This document shows, in pieces, positions 27,061-35,104 of a DNA stretch of 64,000 bases. The DNA is from an uncultured Aquimarina sp. Its GTDB lineage: Bacteria > Bacteroidota > Bacteroidia > Flavobacteriales > Flavobacteriaceae. The position numbers and the translations under genes are program-made. The notes under the pieces are model-generated. The model saw nothing but the letters and a program-made list of their open reading frames with translations, made no database searches and was not told the DNA's origin. Where the stretch lies: assembly GCA_947498935.1 (NCBI GenBank), contig CANMMM010000002.1, positions 186,001 to 250,000 of the forward strand, in the 5' to 3' direction. Positions within the stretch are counted from its first letter, which is position 1, and each line of letters starts with the position of its first letter.

Positions 27061-28218
27061 ATGACAAACTATTTTTCGTCAGACTTTAAACTTGGCATCC
27101 TAGGCGGAGGCCAATTAGGCAAAATGATGTTATACGAAACTCGAAAATATGACATCTGTACCTATGTATTAGATCCTAGCGCCGATGCTCCTTGTAAGAT
27201 CGCTTGTAATCATTTTGAACAAGGTGACCTTATGGATTACGAAACTGTATATCAGTTTGGAAAAAAAGTAGATGTGCTTACCTTCGAGATAGAGAGTGTA
27301 AATATCCAAGCACTACAGCAATTAGAAGACGAAGGTATTAAAGTATACCCTAGTGCCAGCACTTTAGAAAAAATACAAAACAAAGGAAAACAAAAGCTTT
27401 TTTACCAAGCGCAAGGCATCCCTACTGCTAATTTTAGCACTTTTGATACCAAAACGGCACTTACGGCAGCTGTAGCTGACCAGAAAGTAATTATGCCTTT
27501 TGTATGGAAAAGCACACAAGGAGGATACGACGGAAAGGGAGTAGCCATTATCCGTACAGCAGCTGATCTTGATAAACTCCCAGATACTGAGTGCATCGCA
27601 GAACAACTCGTAGATTTTAAAAACGAACTGGCAGTTATTGTCGCACGAAGTGCTACCAATGAGATCAAAACATACCCAGTAGTAGAAATGGAGTTCCATC
27701 CAGAAGCAAATCAGGTAGAATATGTAATTTGTCCTGCGAGAATCGAAGATATGGTCGCTCAGAAAGCAAGAGCCGTAGCAGAAAAAGTATCCGCAGCATT
27801 CCAACATGTAGGTATTTTTGCTGTAGAGATGTTCCAGACACAAGAGGATGATATCATCGTTAATGAAGTCGCTCCTAGACCGCATAATAGTGGGCATTAT
27901 AGTATAGAGGCGAGTTATACAAATCAATTCGAACAGCATATCAGAGCGATCTTAGGCTTACCACTGGGAGCTACAGACAGTAAGGTAAATGGTATTATGG
28001 TTAATCTAGTTGGTGCAGAAGGACATCAAGGCAATGTAGTGTATAAAAACATGGATCAAATCATGCAATTAGAAGGGGTAATCCCTCATATTTATGGCAA
28101 GAAACAAACACATCCATTCCGAAAAATGGGACATGTGACCATTGTACACAGTGATATAGATACAGCAAGATCCATAGCTGAAAAGGTAAAAAATACCATT
28201 CAGGTAATCAGCCAATAA
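27061..28218 (+). CDS. purK: 5-(carboxyamino)imidazole ribonucleotide synthase PurK
   Basis: ATP-grasp ligase that carboxylates AIR to N5-CAIR with ATP and bicarbonate in purine synthesis. Motifs: KLGILGGGQLGKMM at the N-terminus, FVWKSTQGGYDGKGV (ATP-grasp loop), FAVEMFQ and VNEVAPRPHNSGHYSIEA (metal and substrate site). 385 residues from ATG 27061; the frame is open back to GTG 26938, but the promoter and homology favour 27061. It is followed 96 bases later by purE, the next enzyme. Confidence 0.95.
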   Translation: MTNYFSSDFKLGILGGGQLGKMMLYETRKYDICTYVLDPSADAPCKIACNHFEQGDLMDYETVYQFGKKVDVLTFEIESVNIQALQQLEDEGIKVYPSASTLEKIQNKGKQKLFYQAQGIPTANFSTFDTKTALTAAVADQKVIMPFVWKSTQGGYDGKGVAIIRTAADLDKLPDTECIAEQLVDFKNELAVIVARSATNEIKTYPVVEMEFHPEANQVEYVICPARIEDMVAQKARAVAEKVSAAFQHVGIFAVEMFQTQEDDIIVNEVAPRPHNSGHYSIEASYTNQFEQHIRAILGLPLGATDSKVNGIMVNLVGAEGHQGNVVYKNMDQIMQLEGVIPHIYGKKQTHPFRKMGHVTIVHSDIDTARSIAEKVKNTIQVISQ

Positions 28219-28314
28219 CGGTCATTAAACTAATTATTTCTTAGGGGTAGGCTGTATGAAGTGCAGTCTACCCTTTTTACATATACAAATACAAATCATA
28301 TAAGTATCAACATT

Positions 28315-28800
28315 ATGAGCAAAGTAGGAATCATCATGGGAAGCACAAGTGACTTACCTGTCATGGAAAAAGCAGTAGAAATCCTAGAAGGATTTGATAT
28401 CCCTGTAGAAGTAGATATTGTATCTGCACACCGAACTCCCGAAAAATTATTTGATTACGCAAAAAATGCACATACTAGAGGAATCTCTGTCATTATTGCT
28501 GGAGCTGGTGGGGCTGCACATTTACCAGGTATGGTCGCTTCTCTATCGCCATTACCTGTCATAGGTGTTCCTGTTAAATCTAGAAATTCTATCGATGGAT
28601 GGGATTCTGTACTATCTATTCTACAAATGCCAGGCGGTGTTCCTGTGGCGACTGTAGCATTAGATGGTGCTTTAAACGCTGGAATTCTTGCTGCACAAAT
28701 TATTGGAGCTACTGACAAATGTGTATTAGACAAAATATTAATATACAAAGAAGGACTAAAACAGAAAGTAATCGAAGGGGCTAAACAAGTACAAAAATAA
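28315..28800 (+). CDS. purE: N5-CAIR mutase PurE
   Basis: Converts N5-CAIR to CAIR. 161 residues from ATG 28315 (MSKVGIIMGSTSDLPVMEKA). The class I signature is visible: GSTSD, SAHRTPE, AGAGGAAHLPGM and PVxGVPV. Co-directional with purK. Its 3' end faces the convergent small RNA at 28804; the hairpin just after the stop has a good T-run only on the minus strand. Confidence 0.95.
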   Translation: MSKVGIIMGSTSDLPVMEKAVEILEGFDIPVEVDIVSAHRTPEKLFDYAKNAHTRGISVIIAGAGGAAHLPGMVASLSPLPVIGVPVKSRNSIDGWDSVLSILQMPGGVPVATVALDGALNAGILAAQIIGATDKCVLDKILIYKEGLKQKVIEGAKQVQK

Positions 28801-28803
28801 GCA

Positions 28804-28931
28804 CAAAAAAAAGAGTCACTCCTCAGTGACTCTTTCCAATATCAGGTCTTACAACAGAATATAACAATATTTATTAACCAACTTAAATATATTACACAAA
28901 AAATTCATCGTAAGACCATACTCTTAAAACC
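28804..28931 (-). ncRNA. small RNA 1 of a tandem trio
   Basis: About 128 nt. The minus-strand promoter has TTTG (28964-28967), a 19-base spacer and TACCTTTG (28937-28944). The 5' segment is AGGTTTTAAGAGTA. A long-range stem GGTCTTAC/GTAAGACC (plus-strand positions 28845-28852 and 28910-28917) closes the body, with an inner ATATTTA/TAAATAT stem. The 3' end is the stem AAAGAGTCACT/AGTGACTCTTT (28810-28835) followed by a run of eight or so T on the minus strand. No open frame of note. Convergent with purE. Confidence 0.7.
28810..28835 (-). terminator. terminator of small RNA 1 (also at the 3' end of purE)
   Basis: A perfect 11-base stem with a 4-base loop. The T-run is on the minus strand, while the plus strand continues TTTCC. 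Confidence 0.85.
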
Positions 28932-28936
28932 TGACA

Positions 28937-28967
28937 CAAAGGTAAAACCTTACTTTGATTACGCAAA
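28937..28967 (-). promoter_or_regulatory. promoter of small RNA 1
   Basis: Minus strand TTTG, 19 bases, TACCTTTG: a full match to the Bacteroidetes TTTG / TAnnTTTG consensus. Confidence 0.7.
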
Positions 28968-29433
28968 AAATATATTAGACAAATTTTACACCTTTTCGAC
29001 AAGAAGCTTATTTCCTCTACAAACAACACAAAATACCCGAAAAAACGACACAAAAAATAGTCGTTAAGGTGTTTTTTCTGGCGCTACAATAGCAATGCAT
29101 CTATATTTTTAAGGTTTTTATCTATTTTTTTAACAGAAGAACAGTAAAAATTTAGTGTTTTCACCTCCAATTCTTAAAAATATAGTACTCTCCTACCTGA
29201 TCAAAACAAGTTACAATCCCATGTAGCTAAATACTTATTCTTAAAGACGGTTTATTACTATAAAATATCAAAAAAAGAATAGAAATCAATTACTCAAGTG
29301 TAGTGCTTGTAAAAGCCTTCTTACTGCACTTCTAACAATGTCTAAAAAATGAATATTCTCATTGATCTCCTACTCAGAGATCGATCGATCCCTTCATTTT
29401 TTGTTACTAGCTAGCAGCAGCCCCTTATGGGTA

Positions 29434-29566
29434 TAAAAAAAGAGCTACGAATTCGTAACTCTTTTAAAAAATCTCTGTCTTTTGCAAAAACCAAAACTAT
29501 TGACATTTTATATACCTCTTACTAATACTGAAAAGGTTTTTGCATCGGACTTTTTACTAATAAACC
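29434..29566 (-). ncRNA. small RNA 2 of a tandem trio
   Basis: About 133 nt. Promoter box TACTTTTG at 29573-29580 (no clear -33). The 5' segment AGGTTTATTAGTAA is identical over 14 bases to small RNA 3. The closing stem is GCAAAAACC/GGTTTTTGC (29484-29492 with 29535-29543), extended by GTC/GAC. The terminator is AAAGAG..TACGAATTCGTA..CTCTTT (29439-29464) with a T-run on the minus strand. Confidence 0.65.
29439..29464 (-). terminator. terminator of small RNA 2
   Basis: The near-perfect hairpin AAAGAG-C/T-ACGAATTCGT-A-CTCTTT is followed on the minus strand by a T-run. Confidence 0.75.
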
Positions 29567-29572
29567 TATTAC

Positions 29573-29580
29573 CAAAAGTA
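29573..29580 (-). promoter_or_regulatory. -7 box of small RNA 2
   Basis: TACTTTTG on the minus strand fits TAnnTTTG. The -33 element is not evident at the usual spacing, so the promoter may be weaker or activator-dependent. Confidence 0.5.
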
Positions 29581-29708
29581 AGCTCAGTCTACGTTGATTC
29601 CATATACAGCATGTGCAAAGTCATTGATTTATCGACTAATAACACAAAAAATCGGTAAAACCACATGATTCTGTTGATTATAACACGAAAGCCTATTGCT
29701 TTTAAGCC

Positions 29709-29795
29709 GCGTTAGGGATAGCAGCGGCATCCTTTTTTGTTTTCCTAAAAAACAAAAAAGATATAGCGGATAGCCCGACCCCTGTGGGAACGCCC
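29709..29795. repeat. family A palindromic repeat, subtype A1, copy 4
   Basis: Orientation as at 14106: GCGTTAGGGATAGCAGCGGC, complementary AAACAAAAAA arms, then GATAGCCCGACCCCTGTGGG. It lies between small RNAs 2 and 3. Short frames across it are repeat-derived, not genes. Confidence 0.85.
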
Positions 29796-29835
29796 AAAAA
29801 GAACTGCACATATCCGTACATTAAAATGATACCTA

Positions 29836-29936
29836 GAAGTCGATTTTTTGTTGCATAGTAGCACTCGAAAACTAAAAAATCTGAAAATTTGGAAACAAAA
29901 GATCGTTTTATCACAAATTAAAAAAAAGTGTAAGCC
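29836..29936. repeat. family B remnant
   Basis: Partial copy with AGTCGATTTTTTGTTGCATA, GTAGCACTCGAAAACTAAAA, GATCGTTTTATCACAAATT and AAAAAAAGTGTAAGCC, matching core and right arm of family B (compare 40130-40240). The left arm is missing. Confidence 0.6.
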
Positions 29937-29950
29937 TCTTTATATTATAC

Positions 29951-30075
29951 AAAAAAAAGAGCTGCAAAATTGCAGCTCTTTAATATATTTGATCCTCACA
30001 TTTATACATTATTGTTACCATACCCCTATAGCAATAATTTGTTGTTTAAATGCTTTGGATCATTACTAATAAACC
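29951..30075 (-). ncRNA. small RNA 3 of a tandem trio
   Basis: About 125 nt. Promoter TTTG (30110-30113), 21-base spacer, TACATTTG (30081-30088). The 5' segment AGGTTTATTAGTAA is shared with small RNA 2. The closing stem is TGATCC/GGATCA (29990-29995 with 30057-30062) plus GCATTTA/TAAATGT, and the inner stem ATTATTG/CAATAAT. The terminator stem is AAAGAGCTGCAA/TTGCAGCTCTTT (29956-29981) followed by eight T on the minus strand. Confidence 0.7.
29956..29981 (-). terminator. terminator of small RNA 3
   Basis: A perfect 12-base stem with a 2-base centre and a T8 run on the minus strand. Confidence 0.85.
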
Positions 30076-30080
30076 TGTAA

Positions 30081-30113
30081 CAAATGTATCAGAATGCTGA
30101 GTAAGTAAACAAA
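30081..30113 (-). promoter_or_regulatory. promoter of small RNA 3
   Basis: Minus strand TTTG, 21 bases, TACATTTG. Good consensus match. Divergent from the M3 peptidase gene. Confidence 0.7.
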
Positions 30114-30140
30114 AAAAGCGCAAAACAAACACTAAATTAT

Positions 30141-30176
30141 CGACAAAAGACACTGTTACTCGACAAAAAACAGTGT
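30141..30176 (+). promoter_or_regulatory. hairpin and direct repeat just before the M3 peptidase ATG
   Basis: ACACTGTT (30150-30157) and AACAGTGT (30169-30176) form a perfect 8-base stem. CGACAAAA occurs twice in direct orientation (30141 and 30161). It ends 19 bases before the ATG, so it could be an operator or a 5' UTR structure. Role inferred. Confidence 0.4.
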
Positions 30177-30195
30177 TTCTAAACAATAAAAAATT

Positions 30196-32223
30196 ATGAC
30201 ACAAAATCCATTATTAGAAAACTTCGACATTGCGCCGTTTTCTACCATAGAAACTTCACATTTTCTACCTGCTATAAAACATGCTATCGATCTAGCGAAA
30301 CAAGAGGTTGCTGCTATTGTCGCTGATACAGCTACTCCTACCTTTGCTAATACTATCGAAGCACTGGAATACAGTGGTATGCTATTAGACAGAGTCACCA
30401 GTATCTTTTTTAACCTCAATAGTGCAGAAACCAACGAAACCATTCAGCAGATTGCACAGGATGCCTCTCCTCTATTAGCAGAATTCCGTAATGATATCGC
30501 ACTGAATACCGAGTTGTTTCAAAAAATAGAAGCTGTTTACCAGCAAAAAGCACAACTTACACTCACGGCTGAACAAGATACCTTATTAGAAAAAAGGTAC
30601 AAATCCTTTGCTAGAAACGGTGCCAATCTACCCGATACCGCCAAAGAAACACTACGTGGTATCGACAAAGAACTCTCGCAATTAAGCCTCACTTTTGGCG
30701 AAAACGTATTGGCAGAGACCAATGCCTTCGAGATGCTACTCACCGATGCCTCCGACGTAGATGGATTACCCGAAGGTGCTAAAGAAGCTGCTAAAGCATT
30801 AGCCACTGCCAAGGGTAAAGAAGGATGGATGATTACCCTAGACTACCCTAGTTACATCCCATTTATGACCTATGCTACGAATAGAGCATTGCGTAAGAAA
30901 CTGTCACTAGCCTTTGCTTCTAAAGGATTTCAGAACAACGCCTATGATAACCAAGCGATCGTGCTAAAAATAGCGCAATTAAGATATCAGCGTGCACAAG
31001 TGCTCGGCTACGAATCGCACGCACACTTCGTACTAGAAGAACGAATGGCAGAAAGCCCTGATAAGGTATTTGAGTTCCTAAACGATATCCTAGCCAAAGC
31101 CAAACCTGCTGCCCAAAAAGAATTCCAGCAGCTTGCTGATTTTGCCAAAAAACTAGATGGAATCGAACAGCTAGAAAAATGGGACGGTGCCTATTATACC
31201 GAAAAATTAAAACAACAACTCTTTAGCCTAGACGACGAAACACTAAAGCCCTATTTCCAACTAGAAAATGCGATCCAAGGTGTATTCGACATCTCTTCTA
31301 AGTTATTTGGCCTTCGATTCGAACCTACAAATGATATTGACACCTATCACGCAGAAGTAAAAACCTATAAGGTAACCAATACCCAAGGAGATTTTATCGC
31401 TATCTTATACGCTGACTTCCATCCTAGAGCAGGAAAGCGTAACGGCGCTTGGATGACGTCTTATAAACCACAAATGAAAAAAGAAGGCACCAATAGCCGA
31501 CCTCATATCTCTATTGTATGCAATTTCACCAAACCTACACCCAGCAAGCCCTCATTACTGACCTTTAATGAAGTAACCACGCTATTCCATGAATTCGGAC
31601 ATGCATTGCATGGCATGCTTGCAGATACCACCTACCCAGGATTATCGGGCACCAATGTATATTGGGACTTTGTAGAACTGCCTAGTCAGGTATTAGAAAA
31701 CTGGTGCTATGAACCCGAAGCATTGGCATTATTCGCTAAACATTACGAAACCAACGAAATCATACCGATGGAATACGTAACTAGAATCAAGGAATCTGCC
31801 GCTTTTATGGAAGGAATGGCTACCCTCAGACAACTTAGCTTTGGGTTACTAGACATGTCATGGCATGCAGCAGACCCTAGCAAGATTACAGATGTAAAAG
31901 CGCATGAAAAAACCATTTTCCAAAACACTTCTTTATACCCAGACACCCCTTCTACCTGTATGAGTACTGCATTTTCTCATATATTCCAAGGAGGCTATGC
32001 CGCTGGATATTACTCCTATAAATGGGCAGAAGTGCTCGATGCTGATGCTTTTGAATATTTTAAGGAGCATGGAGTATTCGATACCGCCATCGCTACGAAG
32101 TTTATGGAACACGTGCTTTCTAAAGGAGGTACAGAAAACCCAATGACACTCTACAAGCGATTTAGAGGACAAGCCCCCACTGCAGATGCATTGCTTAAAA
32201 GGGCAGGATTGCTCCAATCATAA
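30196..32223 (+). CDS. M3 family metallopeptidase (oligopeptidase A / peptidyl-dipeptidase Dcp type)
   Basis: A 675-residue zinc peptidase that trims short peptides in the cytoplasm. The catalytic motif is H465EFGHALHG, with the downstream Glu in the usual ENWCYEPEAL region. Family signatures include VCNFTKPT, PSLLTFNEVTTLFHEFGHAL, YWDFVELPSQ and YAAGYYSYKW. No signal peptide is visible, so it is more likely the cytosolic OpdA/Dcp form than a secreted one. Single gene, followed by a family A2 repeat. Confidence 0.92.
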   Translation: MTQNPLLENFDIAPFSTIETSHFLPAIKHAIDLAKQEVAAIVADTATPTFANTIEALEYSGMLLDRVTSIFFNLNSAETNETIQQIAQDASPLLAEFRNDIALNTELFQKIEAVYQQKAQLTLTAEQDTLLEKRYKSFARNGANLPDTAKETLRGIDKELSQLSLTFGENVLAETNAFEMLLTDASDVDGLPEGAKEAAKALATAKGKEGWMITLDYPSYIPFMTYATNRALRKKLSLAFASKGFQNNAYDNQAIVLKIAQLRYQRAQVLGYESHAHFVLEERMAESPDKVFEFLNDILAKAKPAAQKEFQQLADFAKKLDGIEQLEKWDGAYYTEKLKQQLFSLDDETLKPYFQLENAIQGVFDISSKLFGLRFEPTNDIDTYHAEVKTYKVTNTQGDFIAILYADFHPRAGKRNGAWMTSYKPQMKKEGTNSRPHISIVCNFTKPTPSKPSLLTFNEVTTLFHEFGHALHGMLADTTYPGLSGTNVYWDFVELPSQVLENWCYEPEALALFAKHYETNEIIPMEYVTRIKESAAFMEGMATLRQLSFGLLDMSWHAADPSKITDVKAHEKTIFQNTSLYPDTPSTCMSTAFSHIFQGGYAAGYYSYKWAEVLDADAFEYFKEHGVFDTAIATKFMEHVLSKGGTENPMTLYKRFRGQAPTADALLKRAGLLQS

Positions 32224-32242
32224 TACCTAATAGTAATAGATA

Positions 32243-32334
32243 GGGCGTTACCCACAAGGGGTCGGGCTATCCGTTGCAATTCCTCGCCCCTCCTTGGGTC
32301 GGGGCTGTGGGATTTACACTGCTATCCCTAACGC
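32243..32334. repeat. family A palindromic repeat, subtype A2, copy 5
   Basis: Shares the outer parts of A1 (GGGCGTTACC...GGTCGGGCTATCCG and CTGCTATCCCTAACGC), but the centre is GTTGCAATTCCTCGC, CCTCC and GGGGCTGTGGGATTT instead of the A/T arms. It starts 19 bases after the M3 peptidase stop. Confidence 0.85.
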
Positions 32335-32525
32335 ATTACCAGAAGTATATAACACCCCAGCTGCTCTTTTTTGATGCAGCTGGTTTTATTTTTTTAAAGT
32401 GTGTCAACTTTTTGATTTCAGCATACATCGATGATTTTATGGTCACACGCAGCATTCTTTTTATTGCATACTATCTTCTAGAGGACAAACAGTCTTTATT
32501 AGCATAAAGGTATCTTTTTTAAAAA

Positions 32526-32568
32526 CTTTCAATAATTACTGAAAGTTTAAAATTTTTATATATCTTTG
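32526..32568 (+). promoter_or_regulatory. operator-promoter of the gbsR-type operon
   Basis: A perfect 9-base inverted repeat AAACTTTCA (32523-32531) / TGAAAGTTT (32540-32548) overlaps the -33 position of a TATCTTTG -7 box (32561-32568). The word from 32526 to 32552 recurs almost unchanged at 33234-33260, before the next gene. That is as expected for an autoregulator binding two sites. Confidence 0.65.
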
Positions 32569-32593
32569 TAGTATACAAATAGGTACTATCATT

Positions 32594-33097
32594 ATGGAAT
32601 ACCAAGAAGCAAAAGACAAATTCATATCTACATGGGGATCTCTAGGAACCCTCTGGGGCATCAACAAAGCCATGGCACAGATACATGCATTATTATGGAT
32701 CTCTCCAGAACCCCTATCTATGGAAGATATTATGGAAGAACTACACATCTCTAGAGGAAACACTAGTATGAATCTACGCCAACTGATTGATTGGGGGATT
32801 GTATACAAAGAAAGTAAACCAGGGGAACGCAAGGAATTTTTTGTATCCGAAAAAGATGTACAAGAACTCGCTCGACAAGTAGCCAAAGAACGAAGCAGAA
32901 GAGAAATCAAACCTGTGATTAAGGTACTTCGAGAGGTATCTACCATACCTAATGACGGCTCCAAGAAAACCACAGAACTTATCCAACAGACCAAAGCATT
33001 GTATGAACTAGCGGATCATGCAGATACACTGATGAACAAAATCGTGCACCAAGAATCCAATTGGATCACCAAAACACTGATGAAACTGATCAAATAA
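32594..33097 (+). CDS. GbsR/MarR family transcriptional regulator
   Basis: A 167-residue winged-helix regulator. FISTWGSLGTLWGINKAMAQ, PEPLSMEDIMEELHISRGNT and SMNLRQLIDWGIVYKESKPG are the characteristic GbsR-type N-terminal and recognition-helix segments. A C-terminal dimerisation helix follows. It is first in a run with a membrane protein, an SDR (TIGR01777-type) and an SRPBCC protein, a set often found together in flavobacteria. Probably autoregulated by the two CTTTCAA...TGAAA sites. Confidence 0.88.
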   Translation: MEYQEAKDKFISTWGSLGTLWGINKAMAQIHALLWISPEPLSMEDIMEELHISRGNTSMNLRQLIDWGIVYKESKPGERKEFFVSEKDVQELARQVAKERSRREIKPVIKVLREVSTIPNDGSKKTTELIQQTKALYELADHADTLMNKIVHQESNWITKTLMKLIK

Positions 33098-33102
33098 ATC
33101 AT

Positions 33103-33175
33103 GAGGTAGCTTACATTTTTTCGATTTTTTTGTCACAAAACATCGCTACGGAACTCAAAAAATGTAAACCACTTC
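33103..33175. repeat. family B remnant
   Basis: Short copy: GAGGTAGCTTACATTTTTTC at the left, then ACATCGCTACGGAACTCAAA and AAAATGTAAACCACTTC at the right. Most of the long arms are missing. Confidence 0.6.
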
Positions 33176-33233
33176 AATACACACTAAAAATCAAGTAAGA
33201 CAAGGAAGTAATTCCTTTTCTTTTTCGAACAAT

Positions 33234-33260
33234 CTTTCAAAAAATATTGAAACTTTAAAA
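33234..33260 (+). promoter_or_regulatory. second candidate GbsR operator
   Basis: CTTTCAA-AAAATAT-TGAAACTTTAAAA matches CTTTCAA-TAATTAC-TGAAAGTTTAAAA at 32526 in both arms and the trailing TTTAAAA, differing mainly in the spacer. It sits 11 bases before the ATG of the membrane protein. Confidence 0.6.
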
Positions 33261-33271
33261 ATAACAATATA

Positions 33272-33610
33272 ATGAAAATAATACATACTATCAATCAATG
33301 GAGCTTCGGCATCACTCTAGCCCTGTATGTAACCATTATAGGAGGTCTATTAGCTCAGATCCTTTTAGGGGTTATTCAAATCTTCTTAGCCATCATCATC
33401 ACCATACAATGGGATAAATTAGAAAACAACATCAAAAAACTACTCTACGGCTATTGGGGTACTTGTGCGATCTATGCTATTATCTATACAAGTAAGTTAC
33501 ACCACCTTAATGACTATATCGGCTTTCTATTTTTTACACTTATACCCATGAGTATCGCCGCTTACCATCTATATATCACCTACCGTATAAAACAAACAAC
33601 ACAATGCTAA
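33272..33610 (+). CDS. small four-helix membrane protein
   Basis: A 112-residue membrane protein with four probable segments (about 10-30, 30-48, 60-75 and 83-104). No motif was recognised. It is the second gene of the GbsR operon; its stop overlaps the ATG of the next gene (33604-33610), so co-translation is likely. Confidence 0.7.
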   Translation: MKIIHTINQWSFGITLALYVTIIGGLLAQILLGVIQIFLAIIITIQWDKLENNIKKLLYGYWGTCAIYAIIYTSKLHHLNDYIGFLFFTLIPMSIAAYHLYITYRIKQTTQC

Positions 33611-34542
33611 ACACAAATAGTATGGACAAAATCGTTATTGCCGCAGGCACAGGACTACTAGGAACTATCCTAATCGATTACTACAGAACAAAAGCTACAG
33701 AAATTATCGTACTTACCCGACAACAAAAAACGTCGTTTGGAAACGTACGATATATACAATGGGATGCGCGTAGTATAGGAACATGGATCGAAAGTATCAA
33801 TCAAGCAACAGTACTCATTAACTTAACAGGTAAATCTGTGGATTGCAGATATACCCCTAAAAACAAACAACAAATCTTAGCCTCTAGAATAAGAGCTACA
33901 CAAGTACTGGGAAAAGCTATCCAACAACTAGAACATCCGCCAAAAATATGGATCAATGCTTCTACTGCCACGATCTACAAACATTCTTTAGCCAAAGGCA
34001 TGGATGAAACTCATGGAGCAATTGGAACAGGGTTTTCTGTGCGAGTAGCTACCAAATGGGAAGATAGCTTTTTTAGTTTCAAAACTCCAAATACTAGAAA
34101 AATAGCGCTTCGTACCGCTATTGTCCTCAGTACTAAAGGAGGCGCACTACCTCCTATCCTACAACTTATAAACTATGGTTTCGGAGGAAAACAAGGAAGA
34201 GGGAATCAAAAATTTAGTTGGATTCATGAAATAGATTTTGCGCGAAGTGTCGATTTCATTATCAATACTACACACTTAGAAGGTCCTATTAATGTTGCTG
34301 CCCCTACAGTGACTACCAATACTGAATTAATGCGTACACTCAGAAAGGTATTAAAAATACCTTTTGGGATACCTCTACCTACACTTCTTTTAGCAATTGG
34401 CTCTCGTATGATTAACACCGAAACAGAATTGATTTTAAAAAGCAGATACATACTTCCTAAAAAGTTAATCGCACATCAATTTCATTTTTTACACCCCGAA
34501 TTAGAAAGTGCTTTGCAGAATTTATGCCTTCAGAAACAATGA
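33604..34542 (+). CDS. TIGR01777-type NAD(P)-dependent epimerase (DUF1731)
   Basis: A 312-residue short-chain dehydrogenase-fold protein. The nucleotide-binding start is IVIAAGTGLLGTILIDYY, with VLINLTGKSVDCRYTPKNKQ and WINASTATIYKH typical of the YfcH/TIGR01777 group. The C-terminal DUF1731 tail is present (SRYILPKKLIAHQFHFLHPE). The AAGTGLLG loop replaces the more usual GGTGFLG. The start could be 33604 or ATG 33622 (MDKIVIAAG). Overlaps its neighbours at both ends, consistent with one operon. Confidence 0.85.
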   Translation: MLNTNSMDKIVIAAGTGLLGTILIDYYRTKATEIIVLTRQQKTSFGNVRYIQWDARSIGTWIESINQATVLINLTGKSVDCRYTPKNKQQILASRIRATQVLGKAIQQLEHPPKIWINASTATIYKHSLAKGMDETHGAIGTGFSVRVATKWEDSFFSFKTPNTRKIALRTAIVLSTKGGALPPILQLINYGFGGKQGRGNQKFSWIHEIDFARSVDFIINTTHLEGPINVAAPTVTTNTELMRTLRKVLKIPFGIPLPTLLLAIGSRMINTETELILKSRYILPKKLIAHQFHFLHPELESALQNLCLQKQ

Positions 34543-34994
34543 CTACCATCACAATAATCACAGCAATACAAGCATCTAAAAAAGATGTATTTAATGCTGC
34601 CAGAAATATTAACTTACATATCGAATCAACATCCAACACAAACGAAACAGCGATTGCAGGAAAAACCAGTGGATGTATAGGTCTAAACGAAACCGTAACT
34701 TGGCGCGCTAAACATTTTGGTATATACCTCACGCATCAAAGTAAAATCACACAGATGCAAGCAGATGATTTCTTTATAGATACAATGATCAAAGGGCACT
34801 TTACTCACTTCGAACATCTACACTTTTTTAAGGCACTTGATACACAAACTATTATGACCGATATACTCTATTACGAAGTGCCTTGTGGTTTTATTGGAAA
34901 AACAATAGATCTTTTGGTTCTTAAAAAACACTTAATACACTTGTTGTACACTCGAAATCAACACCTTAAAAAGCACTTAGAAAATCGATTGTAA
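34524..34994 (+). CDS. SRPBCC family protein
   Basis: A 156-residue helix-grip protein of the type commonly encoded beside TIGR01777 epimerases. Its ligand-cavity strands are ETVTWRAKHFGIYLTHQSKI and MTDILYYEVPCGFIGKTIDL, with a C-terminal helix LKKHLIHLLYTRNQHLKKHL. It overlaps the upstream gene by 19 bases; ATG 34539 is an alternative start. Last gene of the GbsR operon; substrate unknown. Confidence 0.8.
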   Translation: MPSETMTTITIITAIQASKKDVFNAARNINLHIESTSNTNETAIAGKTSGCIGLNETVTWRAKHFGIYLTHQSKITQMQADDFFIDTMIKGHFTHFEHLHFFKALDTQTIMTDILYYEVPCGFIGKTIDLLVLKKHLIHLLYTRNQHLKKHLENRL

Positions 34995-35104
34995 ATTATT
35001 ATTTTTGCCCCATTTTATAGATATTTTAAGGGATCATAAATAGCAAAAGCATATTCATATTCAACTTTTTGTTCTATTTTTGACAATCCAACACACTTAG
35101 AAAT

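Noticed and set aside
28810..28835. Terminator acting for purE
   Set aside because: On the plus strand the stem is followed by CC rather than a T-run; the strong T-run is on the minus strand, so it primarily ends small RNA 1. It may still help stop purE transcripts.
29629..29914. Two short minus-strand frames
   Set aside because: They are translations of the family A and B repeats between small RNAs 2 and 3.
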